From Pseudomonas chlororaphis subsp. aurantiaca (lineage in GTDB: Bacteria > Pseudomonadota > Gammaproteobacteria > Pseudomonadales > Pseudomonadaceae): a stretch of DNA of 64,000 nt. Within the stretch, counting starts at the first letter, position 1; every line of letters begins with the position of its first letter. A program made the position numbers and the translations under genes. The stretch spans positions 4,898,001 through 4,962,000 of the forward strand of contig NZ_CP059162.1 in assembly GCF_013466605.1 (NCBI RefSeq), in the 5' to 3' direction. Below are positions 18,956-27,200 of the stretch, piece after piece. The notes below the pieces were generated by a model. It was not told the DNA's origin, made no database searches, and saw nothing but the letters and a program-made list of their open reading frames with translations.

Positions 18956-20134
18956 TCAGGTCACCGTAAGGACAACGGCCGCCGGAGTGCACGAGGCGGA
19001 CTGGTTAAATGCAAGCGGCACATCTGGCGCTCCAGGACCACCCGGGCCCGATATGGTCAAAGCCGTCAGCTTGAAGGTTTCGCTGCCTGGAATACTATTT
19101 GCTGCAGTCAATGCATCAGCCCATTCCACAGTCCCGCTGGGGCCGCCACCTATTGCTACTTGATTTACATAATCAGAAACAGCCTGCTGAAGCGCCACCC
19201 CGATTGCTGTGGTGTAACCGTTTAGAGCCTTTAATGACGCTGCAGCTGTAATTGGTTGATTTGTCGGACGAAAAAACTTGATGGTTACAGGCATGCCGTA
19301 GACGTTGGTGGTGGAAATTGACGTTGTGCCATAGGTTCCACCGCCTGGACCTTTCTTTGCGGCTATTGCTGCCGCAATTTCGTTGGCATCGCCGCCTTCG
19401 ACAACCACGGCCAAGCTGTTTCCTGGAATTCCATTTGAGTCTGTGACCTTCGTATCATTGTCGACCGCGGAATATCGAGTAACACCAGTCACGTTGGCGA
19501 CAGCGCCGATCGTTCCCTCAAGCACAGTCCTTGATGGAAGTGCTGTCGAAGTCTTCTGCTTGGCGCGAAGTTTAGGGTCGGTCTCGACTGGCGCCCCGGG
19601 TGTTGCATCCAAAAGGTTTGTAACGCTCTGCCAACCTCTAGTCATCGTTGAGATTTTATTGATCTGGCCGGCAAGAGCAGTTATCGCCCCTACTGTCGCG
19701 CAAATGGCTGTCTCAACAATCTCTCCAGAGGGCGGGATGACTACCGACGACGGTAATGCCCACTTGTTACCGCTCTGATCCTCAGCGAACCCATTCGTGA
19801 TGGTAGTTCCGGCCTGCCCAACGATTTTCAAGTCGACTTGCGAGTTTGTAGCAACCGCTCTGGCAATGCCGTTGATTTTTACGTTGCTCGAAAGAGCTGC
19901 ACCTTGTGCAGTAGCTGGAGAGAATGAGAGGTAAGCGGCAATCGTCGCAGCATTGGCATCGCTTATGGCCAAAGCCTGAACAGCCAGAAACTGACCGTCT
20001 TGAGAGTCTGACTCGAGATAGACATCATCGCCATAGATCGAGCGATATTTCGCCTTGAGGTAATCAAGCACCTCGGCGTAGGCGGGTGCAGTGATCCCGG
20101 TTGCGGTGATTGTCGGTGCTGTTGGAGAGGCCAT
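18956..20134 (-). CDS. Baseplate J (gp47-like) protein
   Basis: 392-aa wedge protein of a contractile tail. The N-terminus (YAEVLDYLKAKYRSIYGDDVYLESDSQDGQFLA) is the hallmark of baseplate J/gp47. A central Gly/Val-rich domain follows and the C-terminus carries NQVAIGGGPSGTVEWADAL. Placed between the gp25-like 117-aa gene and DUF2612, the standard order. Confidence 0.85.
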   Translation of the reverse strand: MASPTAPTITATGITAPAYAEVLDYLKAKYRSIYGDDVYLESDSQDGQFLAVQALAISDANAATIAAYLSFSPATAQGAALSSNVKINGIARAVATNSQVDLKIVGQAGTTITNGFAEDQSGNKWALPSSVVIPPSGEIVETAICATVGAITALAGQINKISTMTRGWQSVTNLLDATPGAPVETDPKLRAKQKTSTALPSRTVLEGTIGAVANVTGVTRYSAVDNDTKVTDSNGIPGNSLAVVVEGGDANEIAAAIAAKKGPGGGTYGTTSISTTNVYGMPVTIKFFRPTNQPITAAASLKALNGYTTAIGVALQQAVSDYVNQVAIGGGPSGTVEWADALTAANSIPGSETFKLTALTISGPGGPGAPDVPLAFNQSASCTPAAVVLTVT

Positions 20135-20488
20135 TTACAGGTTCTCGCTTATGGTCGTCTGCCCGTAGGTTGTATCGATTGTCACCGTAGGGGTGAACTT
20201 CCTAGTTTCAGAATCAAATTCGCTTTCATAGCTGGCAATCTGAGTAACGCCCTGCGTGCCAAGCACGCGCTTCTGCACTGCGCTATCACGGGTTGCAGTG
20301 GTTCGCTCACCAAGAACCTGAGTCTTCCATGGCATCCCTTCTGTTTTGTCGAGGAACCATTCGCCTTGGTCTAGCTTTAATCGGGTGCTGACTGCCTGAG
20401 CAACAGCCTCAGGCGAGTCGCGGAGAAAGTCGGCTTGCTGGTGGCCGAAGGTGTAGTCACCATTGGCGTCGAGCTTTCGGTATCTCAT
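20135..20488 (-). CDS. Baseplate wedge component (gp25-like position)
   Basis: 117-aa protein with FLRDSPEAVAQAVSTRLKL and EWFLDKTEGMPWKTQVLGE, features of small phage baseplate proteins that precede baseplate J. It starts within the last codon of the spike gene (4-bp overlap) and stops one base before baseplate J, so it is tightly coupled to both. Gp25-like role is inferred from size and place. Confidence 0.7.
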   Translation of the reverse strand: MRYRKLDANGDYTFGHQQADFLRDSPEAVAQAVSTRLKLDQGEWFLDKTEGMPWKTQVLGERTTATRDSAVQKRVLGTQGVTQIASYESEFDSETRKFTPTVTIDTTYGQTTISENL

Positions 20489-21198
20489 GGCACGGGCACC
20501 CCGCTCGTTCCGCCGCCAGGCGTTACACCGCTAGTTTTATGGGTCAACAGGCTGATGGTGTCCGCCTTGACGTCGCCGGTCGTGTCGACGCGACCGTTTA
20601 CCTTCATGTCGCCATTGATGGTTACCAATGGCGCAGTCATGGTGATATTGCCCTGGGCGCTGATCGATGCTGCGCCACTGGTGACGGCGTTGATGGCATG
20701 CGTACTCGAGTCGACCTCAATAAAGGCCGCGCCATCGTCAGTCCTGAGCTGAGCCGCGGTTCCGCTGATGCTGCCAATAACCCTAGGTTGCGAGCGAAAC
20801 CCCAGCAGCGCGAATCCATCTGACAGGTCGTGCATGCGCAGATCAGCCTGAGCCTGAATACCTCCCGACTGCCACCATGAATCAATGCAGCGAGAAGAGA
20901 ACACTACTAGGCATTCGTCACCTGGCTTAACAGGAAAGGTCAACGTACAGCCGCCGCCGGCCGGGAACTGCACTGGGCAATCCACCAATAGCGGCAACTC
21001 AACACCGATAAGGGCTCCAGTTTCGTCCCGCACTTGGCCACTGATTGCTGGCTGCACCGTGCAGGTCATAGAATCAGGGTTGTCGGTGTTGAAGGACTGA
21101 ATTATTCCGGGAATGGCTGTCTGCATTTTTGACTGCCACCCGCCAAGGGCGACCGTCAACCCAACGACGGGGTCGTTCATTCGCTCGCGTGAATCCAT
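20485..21198 (-). CDS. Baseplate central spike (Gp138 N-terminal family)
   Basis: Up to 237 aa. An OB-fold-like N-terminal part (IPGIIQSFNTDNPDSMTCTVQPAI) is followed by a beta-helical needle (TMTAPLVTINGDMKVNGRVD) and a tip with THKTSGVTPGGGTSGVP, the membrane-piercing spike pattern. The start could be the first ATG (21198) or the ATG six codons on; neither has a strong ribosome site. A plus-strand moron begins 13 bp away. Confidence 0.8.
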   Translation of the reverse strand: MDSRERMNDPVVGLTVALGGWQSKMQTAIPGIIQSFNTDNPDSMTCTVQPAISGQVRDETGALIGVELPLLVDCPVQFPAGGGCTLTFPVKPGDECLVVFSSRCIDSWWQSGGIQAQADLRMHDLSDGFALLGFRSQPRVIGSISGTAAQLRTDDGAAFIEVDSSTHAINAVTSGAASISAQGNITMTAPLVTINGDMKVNGRVDTTGDVKADTISLLTHKTSGVTPGGGTSGVPVP

Positions 21199-21211
21199 GG
21201 AGAATCACCAC

Positions 21212-21622
21212 ATGAGAAAGTTGATTTTGGTTGTGGCGTTGGCGCTGCCGGCGATTGCCAGCGCAGAAGTCGTGTATGTACAAACGGCCAAGGGGCACCA
21301 ATGCGTCGGAGACAAATTCCCCATCACAACCCCTCAGGAAGTGTTGTACGGAGATCGTCAGTGCGACTTGCCTCTGGTCCACGCTAAGGACATGCGCGCC
21401 TATTCATTTAAAAGCGGGGCTGGGCCAGCTTTGGCACTGAAAGGCTGCTGGGGCAAACATCTGGACGGTTCGTATATGGTTGTCAGACAGGATGAAAGCC
21501 AGAACTACGCACCACCAAACGCCTATGTCACAGCGGAACTATCAAGCAGCGGAATGGCCATCGTCACCAAGTCGCCGAACCAGGGAACGCCTTACGCGAA
21601 GGCAATTGAGATGTGCCCTTAA
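21212..21622 (+). CDS. Secreted protein of unknown function (moron)
   Basis: 136 aa with a clear Sec signal peptide (MRKLILVVALALPAIASA, cleavage before EVVY) and four cysteines in the mature part. GGAG lies nine bases before ATG 21212. It is on the opposite strand inside the tail operon, and its stop codon shares the palindrome TTAA with the stop of the adjacent late gene. A periplasmic or surface role in the lysogen is plausible; I do not recognise the family. Confidence 0.7.
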   Translation: MRKLILVVALALPAIASAEVVYVQTAKGHQCVGDKFPITTPQEVLYGDRQCDLPLVHAKDMRAYSFKSGAGPALALKGCWGKHLDGSYMVVRQDESQNYAPPNAYVTAELSSSGMAIVTKSPNQGTPYAKAIEMCP

Positions 21623-22584
21623 CCATAAGGTCGCACCGGTCCGACAGGGCCAACCCCGCCTGTTTGCGGAAGCAGCCCGAGAGGGACCGTAGCGTCAATA
21701 GCCAAGCAGATCGAGTCGGTGTACCACTCGTTTCCCCGTGTATCACCAAAATGATCCACAACGAATGCCTTGTAGAAGCCGTCATCAGCAACCTTGGCCT
21801 GCTGTGCGACAAAGCTGTTGGATGTTCCCGAGTTGGTACCGGTACCGAACCGGTATAGCTGGATGCTGGTGTTATTGATCTGCAACCGTTTGCCGATTCG
21901 AATGCCTGGGTTCAGTAGTGTTCTGACGGTTATCCCGTTCTGTGTCTGCTCGGGCAATCCAATCATGCCGGTAGCGGAAGTAACCACCACAGCTTCACCT
22001 GGCAAATAGGCATTGTTCGGTATCAGCGTCAGCTTGCCGTCTTGAATGCTCCAGCTCACATCCTGTGTCTTCCCGAGGATATCGAGGAAGTCTCGGGTCA
22101 TCCCATAGAACACCTTCCCGCGCGGCAGCTTGTTGGACGACAGCTCCGGCGCCTCTCCCATCGTTATGCCGCGAGATGCCATCGAACTCAGTACTTGCTG
22201 AAGATGGTCATTCGCAGTAGATCCGGCCGCCAAAGTTACATTCATGACAGCAAAGTTGTAGGCGCTGTCTCCGTCGGCAGCGGTGATGTCGATATAGGTG
22301 TCGGTCTGGCTCTCACGCCCGCGCCTGACCTGTTTGATTGTGCCGTCGAAAATGGTGCCGTAATTCCCCGCATAGCCTGCCTGCAAGACAACGCGCTCAA
22401 ATTCCTTTTGAACACGTTTAATTGTGTCATCACTCAGGTTGTAGACGCGGATGTCGGCAGTGTTTGGCGTTCTGAAATCGCCACGCCGGACAGCAAACCG
22501 AATGCGCATATCTGAAAGGTCAAGAGCGTCAGTGACGTCTCCCACCTTAAGGCTGATTTGACGCAGGTATTGAGGTACGCTCAT
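21619..22584 (-). CDS. Baseplate hub / tail protein
   Basis: 321-aa tail protein. It has ADIRVYNLSDDTIKRVQKEFERVVLQAGY and FDGTIKQVRRGRESQTDTYIDITAADGD, features of baseplate hub proteins of contractile phages (gp44-like fold). Placed between the baseplate plug and spike genes, which supports hub function. It ends in a Gly/Pro-rich tail and shares a 4-bp stop overlap with the secreted moron. Confidence 0.7.
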   Translation of the reverse strand: MSVPQYLRQISLKVGDVTDALDLSDMRIRFAVRRGDFRTPNTADIRVYNLSDDTIKRVQKEFERVVLQAGYAGNYGTIFDGTIKQVRRGRESQTDTYIDITAADGDSAYNFAVMNVTLAAGSTANDHLQQVLSSMASRGITMGEAPELSSNKLPRGKVFYGMTRDFLDILGKTQDVSWSIQDGKLTLIPNNAYLPGEAVVVTSATGMIGLPEQTQNGITVRTLLNPGIRIGKRLQINNTSIQLYRFGTGTNSGTSNSFVAQQAKVADDGFYKAFVVDHFGDTRGNEWYTDSICLAIDATVPLGLLPQTGGVGPVGPVRPYG

Positions 22585-22616
22585 TGGTCACTCCACGGGA
22601 CGGGCGAACTTAAAAA

Positions 22617-23237
22617 ATGGAACCTGAGAACAAAACTGATATTGCCAAGCCCCCTGGTAACGGCGACCTTCTGTCAGAGTCAATGAACCATGTATTTTTG
22701 ATCGTCTTCCAGACATCACGATCTCCCAGCTACCCAATGGCTGTCGCCATCGCACGCAATGCTTCGTTCTACGAAGAATCGAAACAAGGGAAGACTACGC
22801 ATCACGCTGCCGGCTTCTCCAACACGGAAGAGCAACTTGCACGCGCCGCAACTATCGCCAGCCTCATTGGCTCGCTCAAAGGCACATTTTTCATCGTCCG
22901 AGGGAGGCTAGTTCACTCGTCTGGCGGGATTCTTAGCGTTATCGAATGCTGCCTAAAGTCATTTCAGGTTCAAGATCATAGAGCCCATTGCAATGTCCTA
23001 TATCCTTCACAGTTAACACCCGGAATTGCGGGTAGTTACATAAAGATCACCGGCCTAGCAAAAAATGAACAAGCCGTTATCCCTTGCGCCTTTGTGACGC
23101 AGTACACCGGATGGTCCATAAGTCATGAACACCCAGCATCAATGAAGGATCAATTCCGATCAGTATGTGTAAAGCGCGGCTGTGATTGGTGCCCCCGCTG
23201 TAACCCTGACGATTTCAGGCTTATTACTTCCAGCTAG
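22617..23237 (+). CDS. Unknown moron protein with Cys-rich C-terminus
   Basis: Up to 206 aa, plus strand, within the minus-strand tail operon. The end carries a CDWCPRC cluster (Cys-x2-Cys-x2-Cys) that could bind metal. No ribosome site is evident at 22617; later ATGs (22683, MNHVFLIVF) are possible starts. Its stop overlaps the neighbouring tail gene's stop through the palindrome CTAG, the same arrangement as the secreted moron. I do not recognise it; anti-phage or host-conversion roles are only possibilities. Confidence 0.6.
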   Translation: MEPENKTDIAKPPGNGDLLSESMNHVFLIVFQTSRSPSYPMAVAIARNASFYEESKQGKTTHHAAGFSNTEEQLARAATIASLIGSLKGTFFIVRGRLVHSSGGILSVIECCLKSFQVQDHRAHCNVLYPSQLTPGIAGSYIKITGLAKNEQAVIPCAFVTQYTGWSISHEHPASMKDQFRSVCVKRGCDWCPRCNPDDFRLITSS

Positions 23238-23545
23238 GCCGTATACCAATAAAGGTGTGAGCCGACACCAAGATTGTCGAAGGTCGGCACCGCATCAGGA
23301 TCGGCCGTTGTCTGAACCCAGAGCACGCCCGTAAATCCAAGGTATGCGTACTGCTCCAGCAGGTTCACCCCAGTCACCAGGGGGATGCCTTGAATGATTG
23401 GATTGCCGCTGGTATCAGCTATATCGACGACCCAGCCAGCGCCTTCAGCATTCCGCCACTGCACGGTTAGCCGATAATCGATACCGGAAAGCGAAATGGT
23501 GAAGGTCTGAGGATTTGGGCTCAGTGGGATTTCAAAGTTCGCCAT
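23234..23545 (-). CDS. Baseplate plug / tail protein
   Basis: 103-aa beta-rich protein (FEIPLSPNPQTFTISLSGIDY, YLGFTGVLWVQT) resembling phage baseplate plug proteins that I recall beside Dit-like and hub genes. Follows the Dit-like gene by 4 bp. Function inferred from place. Confidence 0.68.
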   Translation of the reverse strand: MANFEIPLSPNPQTFTISLSGIDYRLTVQWRNAEGAGWVVDIADTSGNPIIQGIPLVTGVNLLEQYAYLGFTGVLWVQTTADPDAVPTFDNLGVGSHLYWYTA

Positions 23546-23549
23546 AAGG

Positions 23550-24140
23550 CTATCCGTTTGGGGGCTGCCATCCGCCTGGAGCAGGAGTTCCGACCACTAC
23601 CTGCTTTACCCCTGCATCGGATGTTTCTGCCGTTGACTGTGGCTGTGCCTGGTCATCCCTGGGTGGCAAGGTAGTTGCTCGGGTCTGGACGATGAGAACC
23701 TGCTTGAAAACAGCAGTCACCATCAGCGCATATTCGCTTTTCTCATCTGTGGTAACGCCAAGGCTGCGCATCAACATGTTGGTGTAGAGGCGCTTCCCGG
23801 TGGACACGTCGAAAGGAATCCGTGACTCCTGCAGCGCAAGTAGCTGGTTATAGATTCCCGATACGTAATCAGAGCCGAATGCATCACCGCCTTGTAGTGC
23901 AGTTATTAGCCCCTTCACGCTGCCGATCACTCCAGCCAGGCTGGCATTGCTCCATCCACACCGAATAATCAGATCTGCAGGCTTCTTGAAGGCGTGATCA
24001 GTGATGTTGGCACCAAGCTCAACCGGGTGTTCCGTAATCTGCAACTCATCGGTAGCAACCTCTTCCATAGTCACATGAGCGACGATGCTACCGATGGAGC
24101 GCTTCGGGTCGATGGTGATGAAGCCGGCAAAATTTGGCAT
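23550..24140 (-). CDS. Dit-like tail/baseplate protein
   Basis: 196 aa. It begins with MPNFAGFITIDPKRSIGSI, then VTMEEVATDELQITEHPVE and ADLIIRCGWSNAS, a pattern seen in Dit-like proteins following tape measures in contractile phages. The Pro/Gln-rich end is low complexity. It begins one base after the tape-measure stop context and is part of the tail module. Confidence 0.7.
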   Translation of the reverse strand: MPNFAGFITIDPKRSIGSIVAHVTMEEVATDELQITEHPVELGANITDHAFKKPADLIIRCGWSNASLAGVIGSVKGLITALQGGDAFGSDYVSGIYNQLLALQESRIPFDVSTGKRLYTNMLMRSLGVTTDEKSEYALMVTAVFKQVLIVQTRATTLPPRDDQAQPQSTAETSDAGVKQVVVGTPAPGGWQPPNG

Positions 24141-24141
24141 A

Positions 24142-26088
24142 TCAGTTCACCGCCGAGTTCATGTTGCGGGTTATTTCCTGGTTCACCCTGATCTGTGCAC
24201 CACTTACCGCCGTTGCTGTGGCGTTCGGGTCAGTTGCGCCATGAATGTTGATATTGGTTGTTTGGCTAAATTCAACTGGAGGCGGGGTCGTCCCGGCCGC
24301 AGGGGCAGCCCTTGAAGTGTTGTAACTGGACATTGACACCTCGGGCGAAGCTGCGTTTTGACTGGCCCGTATCATCTGCTCAGCTGTACGCCCAGCATTG
24401 GCTTGGGCCTTTGCAAGTGCCTCAGCGACTTCCGGGGATAGCTCGGGCTGTGGCAGCGATTGAAGTGGCTTCGCTGCACCGGCATTGGCGAGCTGATAGG
24501 CCATTGCAGCGCGCACCCTTGCCTCCCTATCTCTGGCCTCTTGATCAATGCCTGGGCGCAGCCACTTCTTGGACGCCGCGGCGCCGGCAGCGCTGGCACC
24601 AGTGGTTGCACGAATCTGATCACCTGCTGGCTTTTCAAGCCCCTCTGTCAGCTCGTATTGAGCAAACTCCAATTGCTTCATCAGGTCAGCACGAGCATCC
24701 CTGATATTGAATCCCGCCCATTTTTCGAACTCGCTCTGACGATCAGGATGCCATTGCCCAATCCCCCTGGCTCTGCCCCCGTCACCCATAGCTTTGGGGT
24801 TGAAACCGCTTTCTGCCGCAAGATTCGCGGTGATACCTGCGGCTTGGTCTTTTGTCCATCCTTGAGCCACAAAGAAATCTTGAACGAAGTTCGACTTGTC
24901 CTTATCGGTTCCTTGAAGTTTATTCCATGCTTCTACGACTGATTTTTCGTTGTTTGCTTGATCAGGTGTCTGGCCTTCCTCAGCCGAAAGCCCTTGGCTC
25001 TCCCTGATCTTTTTGACGATCTCGTCTTCCCCGTCATTCAGGGATGACGAGTAAAGGGCAGATCCAAGTCCGACTGCTAGGGTAGACAAAGCAGTTGCGC
25101 CGGCAGCAGCAGCCCCTGCACCGGTTATCGCTGTTCCAAGTCGCAAGAAAGCCCCTGCCAAGCGCGCAATGCCACTGATCAGCGATAACGCGCCAAGGGC
25201 ATTCAGCACCCACAACAGCGCAATAATCTTCGTGCTCCAGCCATCGGTAGCATCGTCGAGTTTGACGAAGAATTCCCAGATCTTCTGAAGGTACGGACCG
25301 GCCTTCTCCACCATGTCGACCAGCTTCACGGTGATGTCAGCGACTCTGTCCGCGATCATTGGTCCGTTCTGCTCGAACCAGATTGCGAACCGCTGCAAAT
25401 CAGGACCCAGTTTGCGCATAAATGCTGATTGCACCAGAACCGAGAAAGTCTCGAACTGCAGACCAACTTCGCGCAGCGTCTCCATGAACGCATGGGCGTC
25501 CTTGGTGGCCTGATCCAGGCCACTGTCCTTGAGCTTCTTCCGGTTCTGCTCGAGCTTGGCGCCGAACTTGTCGTCCTGGATGGCGCGCAGCATGCGCTCA
25601 TCGATGCCAAGCTCATTCGCGTATAGATTTGCCTGGTACCACGGCATCGCCTTCAATTTATGGCCAATGTCGACCAGCATGTCAGTTGTATCGCGTAGAT
25701 TGCCATTAGCATCCCGCGTCTGGACTCCTAGGTTTTGCAAGAACCCTTCGCCACCAGGAACATTACGCAGAAACTTCGCAATACCCTCGATCGAGCCGCG
25801 CGCCTCATCCGCCGAAGCGCCCAAATCACGGGCGGCATATTCAGCGGATTTCAGGCTTTCAGCGGAGGCACCCACACGCTGCGACGCGAAATACAGCCCC
25901 TCCAGATTGGAGGCGAACGCCGAAACACCGGCGGCGACCGTCAGCGATGCGCCGGCGATCACCGTTACCAGCTTGACCACGCTCTTGGTGGCAGTGTCGA
26001 TACCCTGCGTGAAATCCTTCGCTCCCTTCTGGTCAACCTTGAAGCCCAGGCCAACCAAGAACTCCTTGATGACTTCTTGATCGGCCAT
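24142..26088 (-). CDS. Tape measure protein with tail lysozyme domain
   Basis: 648 aa, fixing tail length. N-terminal Ala-rich helical part with KVDQKGAKDFTQGIDTATKSV, a hydrophobic middle (ALGALSLISGIARLAGAFLRL), and a phage tail lysozyme-like domain near residues 395-490 (FVAQGWTKDQAAGITANLAAESG, ARGIGQWHPDRQ) that would cut peptidoglycan at entry. By the usual 1.5 angstrom per residue rule the tail would be near 100 nm; that is an estimate. Confidence 0.85.
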   Translation of the reverse strand: MADQEVIKEFLVGLGFKVDQKGAKDFTQGIDTATKSVVKLVTVIAGASLTVAAGVSAFASNLEGLYFASQRVGASAESLKSAEYAARDLGASADEARGSIEGIAKFLRNVPGGEGFLQNLGVQTRDANGNLRDTTDMLVDIGHKLKAMPWYQANLYANELGIDERMLRAIQDDKFGAKLEQNRKKLKDSGLDQATKDAHAFMETLREVGLQFETFSVLVQSAFMRKLGPDLQRFAIWFEQNGPMIADRVADITVKLVDMVEKAGPYLQKIWEFFVKLDDATDGWSTKIIALLWVLNALGALSLISGIARLAGAFLRLGTAITGAGAAAAGATALSTLAVGLGSALYSSSLNDGEDEIVKKIRESQGLSAEEGQTPDQANNEKSVVEAWNKLQGTDKDKSNFVQDFFVAQGWTKDQAAGITANLAAESGFNPKAMGDGGRARGIGQWHPDRQSEFEKWAGFNIRDARADLMKQLEFAQYELTEGLEKPAGDQIRATTGASAAGAAASKKWLRPGIDQEARDREARVRAAMAYQLANAGAAKPLQSLPQPELSPEVAEALAKAQANAGRTAEQMIRASQNAASPEVSMSSYNTSRAAPAAGTTPPPVEFSQTTNINIHGATDPNATATAVSGAQIRVNQEITRNMNSAVN

Positions 26089-26256
26089 TTAATCCTCCAG
26101 GGCTCTACGCATCCGCTCCTTATTTTCGGCTCGGACCAGCAGCGAATCATTCATTTTTGCGATGTCGGAAAGATCTAAAGTCCCATCAATCAGGGACTCG
26201 TACCGGCACATGCCTTCGTGTACGGGAATCAGGAGCCAGTCTTCCCCGTTCGGCAT
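26089..26256 (-). CDS. Tail chaperone extension / small DUF6889-like ORF
   Basis: 55 codons from ATG 26256 (MPNGEDWLLIPVHEGMCRYE). No good ribosome site precedes this ATG. The frame is open upstream through the end of the tail assembly chaperone, in the -1 frame, and a slippery heptamer lies at 26277-26283. It may be made alone, or as the T part of a G-GT style fusion of about 218 aa. Confidence 0.65.
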   Translation of the reverse strand: MPNGEDWLLIPVHEGMCRYESLIDGTLDLSDIAKMNDSLLVRAENKERMRRALED

Positions 26257-26273
26257 CTTGGCGAGTTCGACCG

Positions 26274-26744
26274 TCAGCCCTTTGGAGTGCTCTGGCCGGT
26301 AAGCATCCCGCGTAAGAAAGGGCCGAGCGACTCGGTGATCACTCGGACAGCCAGTTTCATCATGACGCCCAGGTCGAGATCGTCGAACATGCATGTGTTT
26401 TGGCTTGAACTCCAGACAGGGAACCAGGCAGTCCCTTGCTTGCGCTGCACGACGCCCAAGCAGGTCGACAGGATGAACTCGGCCGTCTCGTCTGGCATAC
26501 CGGCGATGCCGTCGGCAAAGGGCTGAAGCATCTCAGCCAGTGCGCCGAGATCACCGCTCAATGGCGCCAAAGCAGAATTCGAAGCACTCTCAGCAGGCGT
26601 GGCTTTAGCCGACGCTTGAAGCTTCAGAAATACCGGAATAAGCGTCGGAATGACCGGCGCCACTTTCCGCGACAGATGGAACTGCTGAAAGGCATTCAGC
26701 TTGCCGATGCGGTAGGTGTCGGAACCAAGCTCAAAGTCGCTCAT
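26274..26744 (-). CDS. Tail assembly chaperone (gpG-like)
   Basis: 156-aa helical protein between the tail tube and tape measure genes, the invariable place of tail assembly chaperones. It opens with FELGSDTYRIGKLNAFQQFHLSRKVAP, a common start in this family. The final codons are AAG GGC TGA, forming a -1 slippery site. It overlaps the tube gene stop by one base. The chaperone coats the tape measure before tube assembly. Confidence 0.78.
   Translation of the reverse strand: MSDFELGSDTYRIGKLNAFQQFHLSRKVAPVIPTLIPVFLKLQASAKATPAESASNSALAPLSGDLGALAEMLQPFADGIAGMPDETAEFILSTCLGVVQRKQGTAWFPVWSSSQNTCMFDDLDLGVMMKLAVRVITESLGPFLRGMLTGQSTPKG
26277..26283 (-). other. Candidate -1 ribosomal frameshift heptamer
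   Basis: On the minus strand the sequence reads A-AAG-GGC in the chaperone frame, a canonical X-XXY-YYZ heptamer, and the next zero-frame codon is the TGA stop. A -1 slip continues into the downstream frame for 62 residues to 26089. Confidence 0.7.
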
Positions 26745-27184
26745 CAGTAGGTACCCAGGATTGCATCAATTTTGATGGAGTCGAAAACCCACTCAACAAT
26801 ATCGCCATCCTTCTTGTAGTTCAGATCGGGAATCTTTTTGAACGCACAGCTTCGGCAGCCAATTGCGTCACCGCTAGCGCTGTTGGTGATGGTGATGACG
26901 TTCTGCCCCCAGAGCGACGAACTGATGCTTTGTGCCCCGTACAGCGCCATCAGCTTGGCGTTCTGCGGGGATGTCTTTAGTAGTCGTACCGTCACCGTGC
27001 CGGACTTGCCGGCATGCAACGAATGCATCCCTTCGCCGTCAGCACCAATCAGCATGGTGTTTTTGTCGTCGACCATGGCCGTAGTAATGCCTTCTTCGGC
27101 GTTTGCCGATCCAGCACCAAGATCAATAACCGCGCCAGCACCAACCAGAGTCGCGCTTACATCAAGAAAGCTATAAGTAGCCAT
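26744..27184 (-). CDS. Tail tube protein (DUF3277 family)
   Basis: 146 aa, starting MATYSFLDVSATLVGAGAVIDL and containing EEGITTAMVDDKNTMLIGADGEGMHSLHAGKSG, matching DUF3277, the inner tube of this type of contractile phage. It lies directly after the sheath and before the chaperone, the usual order. Confidence 0.82.
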   Translation of the reverse strand: MATYSFLDVSATLVGAGAVIDLGAGSANAEEGITTAMVDDKNTMLIGADGEGMHSLHAGKSGTVTVRLLKTSPQNAKLMALYGAQSISSSLWGQNVITITNSASGDAIGCRSCAFKKIPDLNYKKDGDIVEWVFDSIKIDAILGTY

Positions 27185-27200
27185 AAGAGATCAACTCCGA

